Source of the DNA: Archilochus colubris
Taxonomy: Eukaryota; Chordata; Aves; Apodiformes; Trochilidae
Assembly (NCBI GenBank): GCA_023079485.1
Contig: CM041084.1
Location: 119,892,467 to 119,956,466 of the forward strand
Direction of reading: 5' to 3'
DNA length: 64,000 nucleotides
Shown here: piece by piece, positions 14,081-23,432 of the stretch
Numbering within the stretch: position 1 is the stretch's first letter
How the letters are laid out: each line of letters begins with the position of its first letter
Notes under the pieces: generated by a model
The model's database searches: none
What the model was told of the DNA's origin: nothing
What the model saw: only the letters and a program-made list of their open reading frames with translations
Made by a program: the position numbers and the translations under genes

Positions 14081-16482
14081 AAATATTTTTTCCACCTGTT
14101 ATCTAATCAAATCTAATCATTTTCAATATGCATAAAAAAAAATATAAATTGATCTGATAAGAAATGGTAATTTTTTTCCTAGCAGCAGTAGCTTTTATAA
14201 CACACCTGGACTGGATGTTTCTTGACATTATCACAGAGTGAGGGGTGAATTAAGGAATGACCAAAACACTGATTTCCATGTCTTTGACTGAATCTATATA
14301 CCATCTTATGAAGTTGATTTTGGTATTGCTTATCTATTAGTAATACTTGTAGATGTTATTTTCTTTCCATGATGTAAATAGATGTGCATAAATCCCCCAA
14401 CTTTTACAGGGGTGTATAATATGTGTGTTTGTAAACATGTATAGGATGCAAAAAAGGTCCAAGAGAGTCCAAGTAGAGAAAGGGAACAAGAGTATCAGTC
14501 TGGTAAGAAAAGTGATCTATAAGACAGCACTAGCAGCCTATGTACAACAGGAATGTGCCAAGGTGCTGATCAAATATGCAGTTGTGTGGCTTTTTTCCCT
14601 GTGCTGCTTGAGTATTCGTGACATTTACACAGTAAAAATACCTTTACAGTCACTATCTTAATTGCAGTTGTGTAAAATTTTGTGGAACAAAGTTTTTCAG
14701 GATGCTGTAAGCTTTTTCATAACTGTGGCCTTTTGCTTGTTTTTCGTCATGTACCATAAGGTAGAGATGCTTTGGAGCAAAAAAGTAGGCGTCTAGATGC
14801 TCCTCCTAAGGAAAAAAGGTCAGCCCTTTCTCATCTCCAGCATCACCGAAGGGAGAAGGTATTTAGCATCGTATTTTTGGAAAAGGGAGGCCTCGTGTGG
14901 TCAGTGGGGAGAACAGCTACGACAGGGGTAGGGAAGTAGGAATTACTTCTGTCTGGTCCTTTTCCCCTTTTTTTTGGTCAAGAAGTTCATTGCCTTTCAA
15001 GGCATCTGAAACAGGTGAAAAAAGAAATCAAGCTCAGAGGTCCATGTCTGATGTTAAATGATTTAGTTAAGCGTAAGAATTGAAATGGAGCAGTAGTCTG
15101 CCTGGTAACTGACAAAATTGAGGGAAAAACCCAAACCAAACCAAAGACCCAAACCTGGACAAGTGTGTTTAGTGCATGTCAATTAAAAAAATAAATAAAA
15201 TAATAATTCTGTGGTATCCAATGCTCAGTTCTTTGCCTTGAGATACAGCAAAATCTATCTATGAGAAAGTGTACAGCAACCCAGGTAGAAACCAGTGTGG
15301 CAGCAAATTGTAGATTAATGTCCTAGTCCAGAAGAGGATATTCCAACACTCTTACCTTAGATGTATGTCTTGGAAACAGATTAGTTTTAGTAATATATTT
15401 ATCTCATTCCATTGACTGCATTATTATTATCAATTTTAAGCACACTCTCCACATTTTTTTAAGAATTAAAATTCCCAAAAATGTAGGATTTACCATCAGT
15501 AACACACAGACCACTATCAGATGGGATTTGTGCCTGCCCTTCTGAAGAGATTAATTCTGTTTGTGACTCCATCTGGGAGCAGTCTTTGGAGAAGGCACAA
15601 GGCTGCTCTTGTGCACACTCACGTGAACAGTATGAGGCTGGAGCTTGTTCATTGTTTCTTCCCTTTTGACTTATAAGATTTCTTCATTACCTTGTCTTTT
15701 TCAGTGACTTAAATCCATTTCCTTGCTAAACATGAGTCAAAATTTCCCTTAAAATCAAATGTACTTGTTACTGAGGTACAGCTTTCAACAGACCAGATTC
15801 AGCTCTTCAGGATACTAATGGTGGGATTTATCTGGTATATAGAAATTGCATGTGGGAGTGGGTTATCTGGTTCACCTAAACTAGTTGCCTTTATTGCAGA
15901 TCAAGCAGTCAGGATAAAGGGAACTATATTCTGGACTCTAGTCTCACCAAGTTTTTTAGTCTGCTTATCTCCCTGATACAAAATACCATTTAGTGTGTGT
16001 ACCATCAAGATTGCATCTTCGAAACTATCTCCAGCATGAGATCCGGATGAAGTATTTTCTGATGATGGAAGCTCCTGTTTGTTACCAGATGCTTTTCAGG
16101 ACCCTATTTGGAAAAAAAAAAAAAAACAAAACCATGCAATTTTTTTTCTAATTTTGTCTAGGAAAAAATAATAATTGAAAAGCCTTGTCTCTTGAAATTT
16201 AAAGAATGCATCTGAAGGCAAAATAAGTCTATATTATTATAGAGCTTTTTTTCTTCTTGCTGTAACTGAAGTGTATTTTACAATAGAGTATTTATACACA
16301 TAGGGTTCAGTTCAGGATGTCTTGTAATGTTTATCTTTTTTTTTTTTTTTTTTTTTTTTGCAAGACTGTGATACCAATGTCCCTGAAGTTAATTGTGAAA
16401 CTACTTGTTCAAGGAAGAAAAAAAAAAAAAAAAGGATTAAAAAGGGAAAAAGGGAAAGCCTGCCATGTGACCTTTTTACCTG
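14081..16482. other. Intergenic DNA before the GDAP1 promoter
   Basis: No gene recognised. Contains an A/C-rich tract (15122-15156), an A15 run (16112-16126), and T24 (16336-16359) followed by A16 (16418-16433) just upstream of the CpG island. Confidence 0.6.
16336..16433. repeat. Opposed T24 and A16 homopolymers upstream of the CpG island
   Basis: T24 at 16336-16359 and A16 at 16418-16433, separated by 58 bases. They are complementary and could form a long T:A hairpin when single-stranded. Confidence 0.85.
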
Positions 16483-16711
16483 CGCATCCATCTTTCTGCG
16501 CTTCCCCGGGGGATGCTCGGAGCGGTTTCCCCCGAGGAGGGGCCTTCCTCTGAGCGGTGCGGGAGCCGGCTGAAGGGAAGGACGGGGTGTCCCCCGCACC
16601 GTCCGGGCACCCCCATATTTTAATTTCCAAGAGCAGGCCGAGGCGGGGCCGGCACAGCCGCCGCTGCGCACCCGCGCAGGCCTCCTGCCCCGCCCGGCGC
16701 AGCGCAGCGTG

Positions 16712-16791
16712 TCGAATCGAACCGAGCCGAAGGTCTCCGCTGCGGGCCGAACCCAGCTAGGCCGAACCGAACCGAGCCGTGCCGTGCCGCC
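16712..16791 (+). repeat. Pentanucleotide (YCGNN) repeat clusters before the GDAP1 start codon
   Basis: Two clusters of five-base units: TCGAA TCGAA CCGAG CCGAA at 16712-16731, and CCGAA CCGAA CCGAG CCGTG CCGTG CCGCC at 16762-16791. The second ends four bases before the ATG. They lie in the presumed 5'UTR. Confidence 0.75.
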
Positions 16792-16795
16792 GGGC

Positions 16796-16846
16796 ATGGC
16801 GCCGCTGGTTCTGTACCACTGGACGCAGTCCTTCTCCTCGCAGAAG
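16796..16846 (+). CDS. GDAP1: GDAP1 coding exon 1 (residues 1-17)
   Basis: Encodes MAPLVLYHWTQSFSSQK and ends in phase 0 at AAG before donor GTGCGG. The ATG has G at -3 and G at +4, a good Kozak context. It is the first in-frame ATG: the frame is open upstream to a TGA at 16571 without any other ATG. The human protein has a longer, poorly conserved N-terminus here. The stretch LVLYHWTQSFSSQK forms the first strand and helix of the GST-N fold. Confidence 0.93.
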
Positions 16847-19800
16847 GTGCGGTGGGGGCAGTGGGGGTGCGGGTGGGCTGCGGGCCGCGGGTGGGCTCCT
16901 CCTGCACTGCCGCCGGGCACAGGCCGGCAGCCCCCGCGCACCCACCGCGGGTGCTGAGCATGGGGGCGGCAGCGCCCGGAAGGGGTCGGGGTCCGGGCCG
17001 GGCGGGTCGGGGTCCGGGCCGGGCGGGTCTGGGTCCGTGGATGCCCGGGGAGTGGGTTTCCTGGGGCAACGCGGGTGATGCCGCTGCAGGTGCGCTTGGC
17101 GATCGCCGAAAAATCCCTGAAGTGCGAAGAGCACGATGTGAACCTGCCGCTGAGCGAGCACAACGAGCCGTGGTTCATGCGCTTAAATTCTGCTGGAGAA
17201 GTACCTGTCCTGATCCACGGGGAAAACATCATTTGTGAGGCAACGCAGATTATCGATTACCTTGAAGCAACGTTTGTTGATGGTAATCCCACTGGTGTTT
17301 TGCTGTGAAATCCTTCCCCTTGTACCTGTAGTGTGCAGCAGTGTTGGGGTCAGCTTTGTATCAATGTCTTGGTTCATTCAGGACCAGAAAATGTTTATAG
17401 CCTCAGCAGTCACTGTCAGGCACTGGAACAGGCAGCCCAGGGAAGTGGTGGAGTCACCTCCCTGGAGGTATTTAGAAGATGTGTAGATATGGTGCTGAGG
17501 GACACCATTTAGCAATAGGCTTAGCAGTGTTCTAGGTTAGTGATTGGATTTGATCATTGTAAAGGTCTTTGCCAACCAAAATGGTTCTGTGGCTCTAAGT
17601 AAGTGGGTTCTCCTAATAGGTGGTGGCACGGGGTAGAAACACATTCCCTTGAAATGAATGGAAGGCCTCCCAGCTCTTCTGCAAGCAGCTGCAGATAAAA
17701 TCCCCCCACTGTCCTCCTCACCCATTCAGGAGTGATGGAGAAGTCAACGAGGGCAAGCCCTGAGCTGTGCTGACCCTGTGGGGAGGCTGCTGTGAAAAAT
17801 GATGCGGTGAACAGAGAGCTTCACAACTGTGGTTGTCAGGCAGGTCCTGCTTCTCTGTGAGGGAAAAATAAAAAAAAAAAGAAAAGATGCTTAATTCTAG
17901 AATAATTTTGGGTGGAAAAAAATGAAGTAGAATAAATAAATTATTTTGGGGAGGCAAAATGGAGTGAGGTTGTAAAAAGTAGAAAGCAAAAATTCTGAAG
18001 TGCTCGCATGCAGGCTTGTGAAATTCTGAAGATAGATTGCCTCAGTTTTTGAAGGAAATGCAAAGTTATGCTTTTTATATGTGAAGATGTGGCATTTTGT
18101 GTTTCAGGTGTTTAGCATTATGATTTCTAAGGCATGAAGAAAATTTCATTGTTGGGTGAATATAATATGTATTTAATGAAGGCATTTTCATCAAATGAGA
18201 AATTGGTGGCAGGTAGATTGAGGGCAGGGTAAATCTCAGTGGTGTCTAGGAATACTTCTTGTCATGCTTTGAGTAGGATTCCTATACTGCAATTTTCTGT
18301 AGTCGTTACAGCTGGAACAACAGAACCTCAGTTGTGCCCTTCTCTGAGAGGACTAGAATGTTGTGTGTCATGGTTGCCCATTCCTAGAAGTAGGAAATAG
18401 GTGCTGCAACCAGATTTCTGATTTGAAGGCCTCTTAAATACATGTTTATGTGGGTTACTGCATGGAAACTGGAATTACTCAAAAGTTTTAAAATGAAGCA
18501 TATGTATATACATTTTTTCCTTAACTTTACTTTTAACTTCGTATTGCAGAGGGAGTACCAAGATTAATGCCAGAAGAAGGGAGCATGTATTATCCAAGGG
18601 TTCAACATTATAGAGAGCTTTTAGACTCCTTGCCTATGGATGCCTACACACATGGCTGCATCCTGCATCCTGAGTTAACAGTGGACTCCATGATTCCAGC
18701 CTATGCTACCAGCAGAATTCGTAGTATGTACTAGTATAGTTCTGAATGCCTGCCAGTCAAAAGGATATTGCATTATATTCATCTTCTGTCTTCAGTGCAC
18801 CTTAAACAGAATATACTGAGATTGAGCACAGATTTCCAGTGTTAATTTCAGTCCTTGATAATTTATGCATATACTTTTGATTGATTTTGTGTTATGTTTT
18901 GAAAATGGAAATGCATAGCTTTTCTTTTTTTTTTTTATCACATCTTAAAGCATAGCTTGCTTTCTTGATTTGAGACATTTTTTTACCATGAATGTTACTA
19001 GCCATTTCCTTTGCTTGCTCAACCTCCCTTCCACATTGTTTAATTTTCATCTTTGAAAAGCTGATCTTTTTCAGAGTGCACATACCACCAGCCAGTTATG
19101 TTATTTTTATGCATACCAAATCTAATGAAGCAATTAATTTCATATGTAATATTTTAGTTGTGCAATTACAGCCTTCAATTTCTACATTCTTCAATTTCAC
19201 CATCATGTCAGGTTGAAACAAAGAATATATAAAATTGTGAGTTCATTATTCTCTAGCAGGATGTTTTTATCGGTCTAATAAATTAGACTTAATTGGAAGT
19301 AATCTTAATTATAAAGTACATATGAGAGGTGATTCATACCCTATAATTTTATTTTTGTTCACAGTTTATTACTGGAACTACTTATTTTAGATGGTAACTT
19401 ATTGTTCACTATCTGGTGGTATTCTAGGTCTATAAATAAAGCATTTTCAAACAAAGCCCTATTTTAAGGAGAGAAAAGTAGAAATCAGTAAAATTATGTT
19501 GATTTTTTTGCATAATTGCTTCTTTAAGTCACATAGAGTGTTTTTCTAGAATGTCCATCTACTCCATAACAAACATTTCCAAAAGGGATCACAGATTTTG
19601 ATGTCACATTTTAGTGTGCTGAACACATCTTGGTCCTGTATTTAGTGGTATTTATGCTTCTGCTGTGGAATTATGCATATGACCTACACAAAATCTCAGA
19701 TTGGGCCTATCTACACTTCTGCAGTATGAAAAGTGTGTTAGGAGCACAGGAACTGAGGTACCAAAACACAAGAGGCCCAAGGTATGTGAAGTAGAATTTC

Positions 19801-22800
19801 ATTGATCTAGCACAGGTTTTGGCAACAAAATAGTTTTATCTGAATAAGAGAGACATATAATCAAGAATTCCTCATACTTGCCAGGCAGATCACCACTTGA
19901 TCAACCTAATGAAGAGAAGGTTTGGTGGGGTGAATTTATACAGCAGTTAAATTTTCCAAACCATGATGTTATTGAATCCCAATTTGATGGTGATGCTTCA
20001 TTGAAGTACCACTTTCCATTTCACCAGTGGGAAATTTTTACACAAACTATTGATCAGTTCCTGTGGGTTGCATTATGGGTACTTTTGGATGCCTAATATC
20101 ATTCGTTTTTTTTTTTGTTGTTGTTTTGTTTTTTTTTTTTCTTTTTTTTTTTTTCTTTTTCTTTCTTTTCTTTTTGTATCAGGCCAAATAAGTAACACAG
20201 AATCAGAGCTGAAGAAGCTCGCAGAAGAAAATCCAGACCTTCAAGATGCCTATATAGCAAAACAGAAGCGCCTTAAAGTAAGGAAACTCTTTGGCTTCAC
20301 CCCCTTTATTAGGAGCTGCTTCTTAGTGTCAGATTTTTTTTCTGTCACAATGTAAACATTTGTTTCACCTCTCATTACCAGTAGTATCACACAGTGGTTT
20401 AGCCCTACAAAGGCATGAAGCAGCCTGTCCCTCAGGTCAGCTACACACTTCAGGTGTGTGCTGAAGTATTGGACCGGTCCCACTGGCTTAAAAGGTGAGT
20501 ACATGGCAGTGCTGGTGTTGGGCTCTTGAGCACCCTGCAGGGTGAGGCAAATCTTGATACCTACCAATCCTAATATTTGTCATCTGTTACCTGAACTGTC
20601 ACCAGTATCCAAGTGGTATTCAGCTGACTATGTGGTGAAAATAATCACATTTTATAAAATAAGCACTGTAGTAGCTAAGTAAAGGAACAAAGAGTAAAAC
20701 ACTAACCAGTATCTCTCTATATTCAAGTCAAAACTGCTGGATCATGATAATATAAAGTATCTGAAGAAAATACTGGATGAACTAGAAAAAGTTTTGGATC
20801 AAGTTGAGACTGAATTGCAGCGGCGAAATGAGGAGACACCAGGTAAGGAATTATTCCTATGAAATCCTGTTGATGCTTATGTTTGGGGAAACTCTGTAAA
20901 CTGGTTGACAGCACTATTGCAGGACTGGTTTTAATGTCTGCTATTTCAGTCTTTTAGCATACACTGACTTAATTTCACAGAAGGAATAAATAGTGTTTTA
21001 AATACTAGTTTAGATTACTCTTCCTATCAGTCAGTTGAAGTCTTACAAGAGTGTTTGATCATTTGCAATATTTTATAAAAAAAGAAAAACCTAAATTGCG
21101 GAATTTTATTGTTGATAGACTGTAGTTGATAGACTGCAGGTCTCAGTTTACTGTGATTGGGACCTTAATTTGTAACACAAGTTTATTAAGATCTTGTTTA
21201 AATACTGCACCGATACTTGTGTTATACACAGAATTAGCTATCTGGATAAGCACTCATATCATTAAGCAAACTCCTTCCCCCACTCTCTTGAAAAACAGTA
21301 ATGTTTACACGCTGTCCACTCAGTTGAATGTTAGATTTTGTTTAAGTGGCATTAGTTGTCTGCTTATTCAGGTTGTGGTCCAACTCCCACTGGTGCTAAT
21401 AGGAATCCTTCCTCTGACTCCACTGGGAGCTACATGAAACATCAGTCAATACCAGCTGGATCTGCTCAAATCAATAACTCTTTGCATTTGTCTCTATAAA
21501 TAGCTGTTGTAATATACATTACTATCAAGACAGTAGCTTTTAACCAGAAATTGAAAATCTGTGTTGAATTTTCTACTGCCTCAACAGTGAGTTGTAGAAA
21601 AAGGTTTTAATTCACAAAGGATGTCGAAATCAGCAAAAATATCACCTTTCCAGCAGCCTCTTTGCTTTCCCTGTTGCAGAGCTTTTTCAAGGAGTTAAAT
21701 GATACAGTATTGAGCTTATGAAAACCAACAGACTTAGTTAAACATAGGACTGTTAAATGGCACTTGGAATTTTGTCTGAGGTATCCACATTTTTTGAGTT
21801 TGTGAACAATGCTTCTACCAGGTCCTGGTCCACTGCTAAGCTTCTGCTGCCACTTGCAGGCATCTTTCTTTCACCCAGGTTAACTTCTTTGGTCTTCTTT
21901 TCCATCATCTTGTTTACATAATGCACTGGATGAATCCCTATCCTTTCAGCAAGAGAAGATGTGTTCATTCTCTGTAGAGTCCTTTCTTCCAGACCTGTAT
22001 AACAGTTGAAATGAACTGGTGCCAGTAGTGTGCCAAACTGCTGCTTTCCTCTGGTGGCAAATGAGTTGAGAAAGATGTTGGAGTGTTTCTCTTTCCACAA
22101 AGGTGCTGCTGAAGCTTCATGGCAACCATTTTGCATGCCTCTTGTGTGGGAGGAACTGCAAAAAGTTGCAAATGAGGAGGGAATGGCATGGTACTGTTTG
22201 AGATCTAGGCTGCAGCAGAGTACTCCTGGGGGCAGCTATGCTAACTACCAAATTTTGTGTCCTGGGTTTCAAAAGCTCTCTCAGTGGTCAGTAGGGGTAA
22301 TCACTTTCAGATCACTGAAGTTTTGATGCTGCCTGCACTGCCTGCTCTGAACCATGCCTCTAAGATTCACCTCTTCCCTTCGACTGGAAAGGGAGCCCTG
22401 GGTCTCCATCTATGCCCCTGGCTAATGGTGGGCAGAGTGAATATCCATCAGTTCTCAGACTTCTCAGTCTAAACACCCCATAGTTTGGCATCCAGGAGGC
22501 ACAAAAGAAGGAGTGGTAGACAAAGTAGCATAACACTAAGCTGGTATTCTTGGTGCAGGTCAGTCATCTGATCCACTTCTTTTTGACTGTGAAGCCTCCA
22601 GCAAATTATCAGTTCTTGAGTGTATGCCATAGAGCTGAGTGACATAGGCAAGATGATAAACTCTTTGGACAAGCAGTAGCTTTTCAGTAAAAGCTAAACT
22701 GCCTTCCTTCTTTCCAGTTCTGCTTAATTAGATCCAGATTTTTGAAAAGTAGTTGAGGAAAAATAAGTGTTTACTGTGGGTTTTAATTTATGAACCTGAA

Positions 22801-23432
22801 ATGTGGCTCCTTTTGTCCTTAACAAACCTAGGCCAGGCTGCTGAGCCTAAGGCTTTACTGAATTGTGTGAAGGAATGGACAGGGATTAGTAAGATGTTCA
22901 GTGATTAAATTAAATCTTAGCTGAAGTATTGGTGGTGTTTATTAGACAACATTTAAAAATATCGCTAAATTAAATGTTATCCCGTGAAGGCTTCTACGTG
23001 TGCTTGTATTCCATTATCTCCTAATTCTTTATGTTTTCTCTCTGCTTAGAAGGTGAAAATCAGCCTTGGCTCTGTGGTGATTTCTTCAGCCTGGCAGATG
23101 TATCCCTTGCTGTCACCTTACACCGCCTGAAGTTCCTGGGATTAGCAAGAAGGAACTGGGGAAATGGAAAGCGGCCCAACTTGGAAGCGTATTATGAGCG
23201 TGTCCTGAAGAGAAAAGCATTTTACAAAGTTTTAGGACATGTCAACAATATATTAATCTCTGCTGTTCTGCCAACAGCTTTCCGTGTGGCCAAGAAAAGG
23301 GCACCCAAGGTTCTTGGCACCAGTCTGCTGGTCAGCATGCTGGTGGGAATGGGTTATCTTGCTTTTGTGTGTCTTCGGAAGAGGTTTGCCAACATCACGT
23401 TCTTAGTTAGAACCAGGCAAAATTATATTTAG
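16796..23432 (+). CDS. GDAP1: GDAP1, six coding exons, 336 aa, complete
   Basis: Joined exons 16796-16846, 17090-17282, 18550-18723, 20183-20277, 20728-20842 and 23050-23432 give an uninterrupted 336-residue protein ending in TAG. It is GDAP1 rather than the paralogue GDAP1L1: it has KCEEHDVNLPLSEHNEPWF, SMYYPRVQHYRELLDSLPMD and LGHVNNILISAVLPTAFRVA. Known role: an atypical GST-fold protein of the mitochondrial outer membrane (also reported at peroxisomes) that affects organelle fission, redox state and contacts; human mutations cause Charcot-Marie-Tooth disease. Seen here: a thioredoxin-like GST-N part at about residues 2-83, a charged helical insertion at about 146-209, GST-C to about 287, an amphipathic hydrophobic stretch 275-290, and a tail-anchor membrane segment about 297-318 followed by RKRF. 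Arg98 and Arg139 correspond to human disease positions 120 and 161 and are intact. All introns are GT-AG. Exon 2-6 lengths (193, 174, 95, 115, 383 nt) equal the human ones as I recall them. The protein is 22 residues shorter than human, all at the N-terminus. Confidence 0.97.
16847..17089 (+). other. GDAP1 intron 1 (243 bp, GC-rich)
   Basis: Runs from GTGCGG to CTGCAG. It is very short and remains inside the CpG island. It contains a 21-bp tandem repeat at about 16983-17030. Both the intron and exon 2 begin with GTGCG. Confidence 0.9.
16983..17030 (+). repeat. 21-bp GC-rich minisatellite in intron 1
   Basis: About 2.5 copies of a 21-bp unit built from GGG-TCG-GGG-TCC-GGG-CCG-GGC, the last copy partial and diverged. 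It contains several GGG runs that could favour G-quadruplex formation on the plus strand. Confidence 0.8.
17090..17282 (+). CDS. GDAP1: GDAP1 coding exon 2 (GST-N domain)
   Basis: Acceptor CTGCAG, donor G|GTAATC. The exon is 193 nt: 64 codons plus the first base of Glu82. It carries most of the thioredoxin-like GST-N domain: VRLAIAEKSLKCEEHDV, then LSEHNEPWFMRLNSAGEVPV with the conserved VPV turn, then GENIICEATQIIDYLE. Reading past the donor reaches a stop within nine codons, so the boundary is well determined. Confidence 0.97.
17283..18549 (+). other. GDAP1 intron 2
   Basis: A 1,267-bp intron, GTAATC to TTGCAG, containing a CR1 3' fragment at 17407-17599. The rest shows no further recognisable element except a short A-rich run near 17870. 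Confidence 0.9.
17407..17599 (+). mobile_element. CR1 LINE 3' fragment in GDAP1 intron 2
   Basis: Begins in the last coding part of CR1 ORF2 (CAGGCACTGGAACAGGC, CAGCCCAGGGAAGTGGTGGAG) and runs through a diverged 3'UTR with the GGTGCTGAGGGACACCATTTAG and CTTAGCAGTG type of tail to TTCTGTGGCTCTAA. It is sense to the gene. Same tail type as the copy at 50001-50509. Confidence 0.85.
18550..18723 (+). CDS. GDAP1: GDAP1 coding exon 3
   Basis: Acceptor TATTGCAG, donor A|GTATGT (a near-consensus donor). The exon is 174 nt and completes Glu82, then encodes 57 residues and the first base of Ser140. It includes SMYYPRVQHYRELLDSLPMD and the ELTVDSMIPAYATSRIR segment that begins the GST-C part. Arg98, in YPRVQ, aligns with human Arg120, a recurrent neuropathy site. 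Confidence 0.97.
18724..20182 (+). other. GDAP1 intron 3
   Basis: A 1,459-bp intron, GTATGT to TATCAG. It is AT-rich and no transposon was recognised. It ends with a T/C tract of about 70 bases just before exon 4. The small open frames in it are not conserved-looking. Confidence 0.9.
20104..20175 (+). repeat. Expanded polypyrimidine tract at the exon 4 acceptor
   Basis: A T-dominated run with a few G interruptions up to 20128, then 47 consecutive pyrimidines (20129-20175), followed by GTATCAG. It is much longer than an ordinary 10-20 base splice tract and probably length-variable. Confidence 0.9.
20183..20277 (+). CDS. GDAP1: GDAP1 coding exon 4 (start of charged helical insertion)
   Basis: Acceptor GTATCAG after an extremely long pyrimidine tract; donor AAA|GTAAGG. 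The exon is 95 nt: it completes Ser140 and encodes 31 residues, including TESELKKLAEENPDLQDAY and KQKRLK. This is the GDAP1-specific charged helical region between the GST helices. Reading into the intron gives an unrelated frame that soon stops. Confidence 0.96.
20278..20727 (+). other. GDAP1 intron 4
   Basis: A 450-bp intron, GTAAGG to TTCAAG. No repeat or other element was recognised. Confidence 0.9.
20728..20842 (+). CDS. GDAP1: GDAP1 coding exon 5 (second half of helical insertion)
   Basis: Acceptor ATTCAAG, donor G|GTAAGG. The exon is 115 nt: 38 codons (residues 172-209) plus the first base of Glu210. It encodes SKLLDHDNIKYLKKILDELE and a following heptad-like stretch rich in Leu, Glu and Lys (EKVLDQVETELQRRNEETP). 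The exon is too short and GT-bounded to stand out as an ORF, but it is unambiguous by homology. Confidence 0.96.
20843..23049 (+). other. GDAP1 intron 5
   Basis: A 2,207-bp intron, GTAAGG to GCTTAG, the largest of the gene. No CR1 or LTR was recognised. A 127-codon open frame on the minus strand (21753-22136) has no recognisable domain and is probably chance. Confidence 0.9.
23050..23432 (+). CDS. GDAP1: GDAP1 coding exon 6 (GST-C and tail anchor)
   Basis: Acceptor CTGCTTAG; the exon completes Glu210, adds 126 residues and ends at TAG 23430-23432. It contains the GST-C core (WLCGDFFSLADVSLAVTLHR, WGNGKRPNLEAYYERVLKRK), the hydrophobic stretch NNILISAVLPTAFRVA followed by basic KKRAPK, and the tail-anchor segment LGTSLLVSMLVGMGYLAFV followed by RKRF. 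A short basic segment with a C-terminal tail-anchor is the usual arrangement for mitochondrial outer-membrane targeting. A second AG three bases into the exon (AAG|GTG) would shift the frame and is not used. Confidence 0.97.

Larger units (their letters stand above)
16483..17160. promoter_or_regulatory. CpG island and promoter of GDAP1
   Basis: A sharp switch from AT-rich DNA to dense CG dinucleotides begins near 16483 and fades inside exon 2. It includes exon 1 and the whole of intron 1. There is no TATA box at a suitable distance, so a dispersed CpG-type promoter is likely. The transcription start cannot be fixed from sequence. GCGCA-type half sites (14-mer TGCGCACCCGCGCA at 16665-16678) resemble NRF1 sites, which would suit a mitochondrial gene; this is a weak inference. 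Confidence 0.8.

Noticed and set aside
1..16482. First exon of JPH1, expected upstream and divergent
   Set aside because: No GC-rich exon or MORN-repeat coding found on either strand in this part; it probably lies beyond the window.
16709..16957. GDAP1 starting at an upstream GTG with intron 1 read through
   Set aside because: GTG is not a usual eukaryotic start, and homology requires splicing at 16846/17090.
16312..17232. 306-codon open frame on the minus strand over the GDAP1 promoter
   Set aside because: It is antisense to a CpG island containing GDAP1 exons 1-2. Its Pro/Arg/Gly-rich composition and a poly-Lys/Phe end come from GC richness and homopolymers; no domain is visible.
21753..22136. 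127-codon minus-strand open frame in GDAP1 intron 5
   Set aside because: No recognisable domain, promoter or splice context; length compatible with chance.
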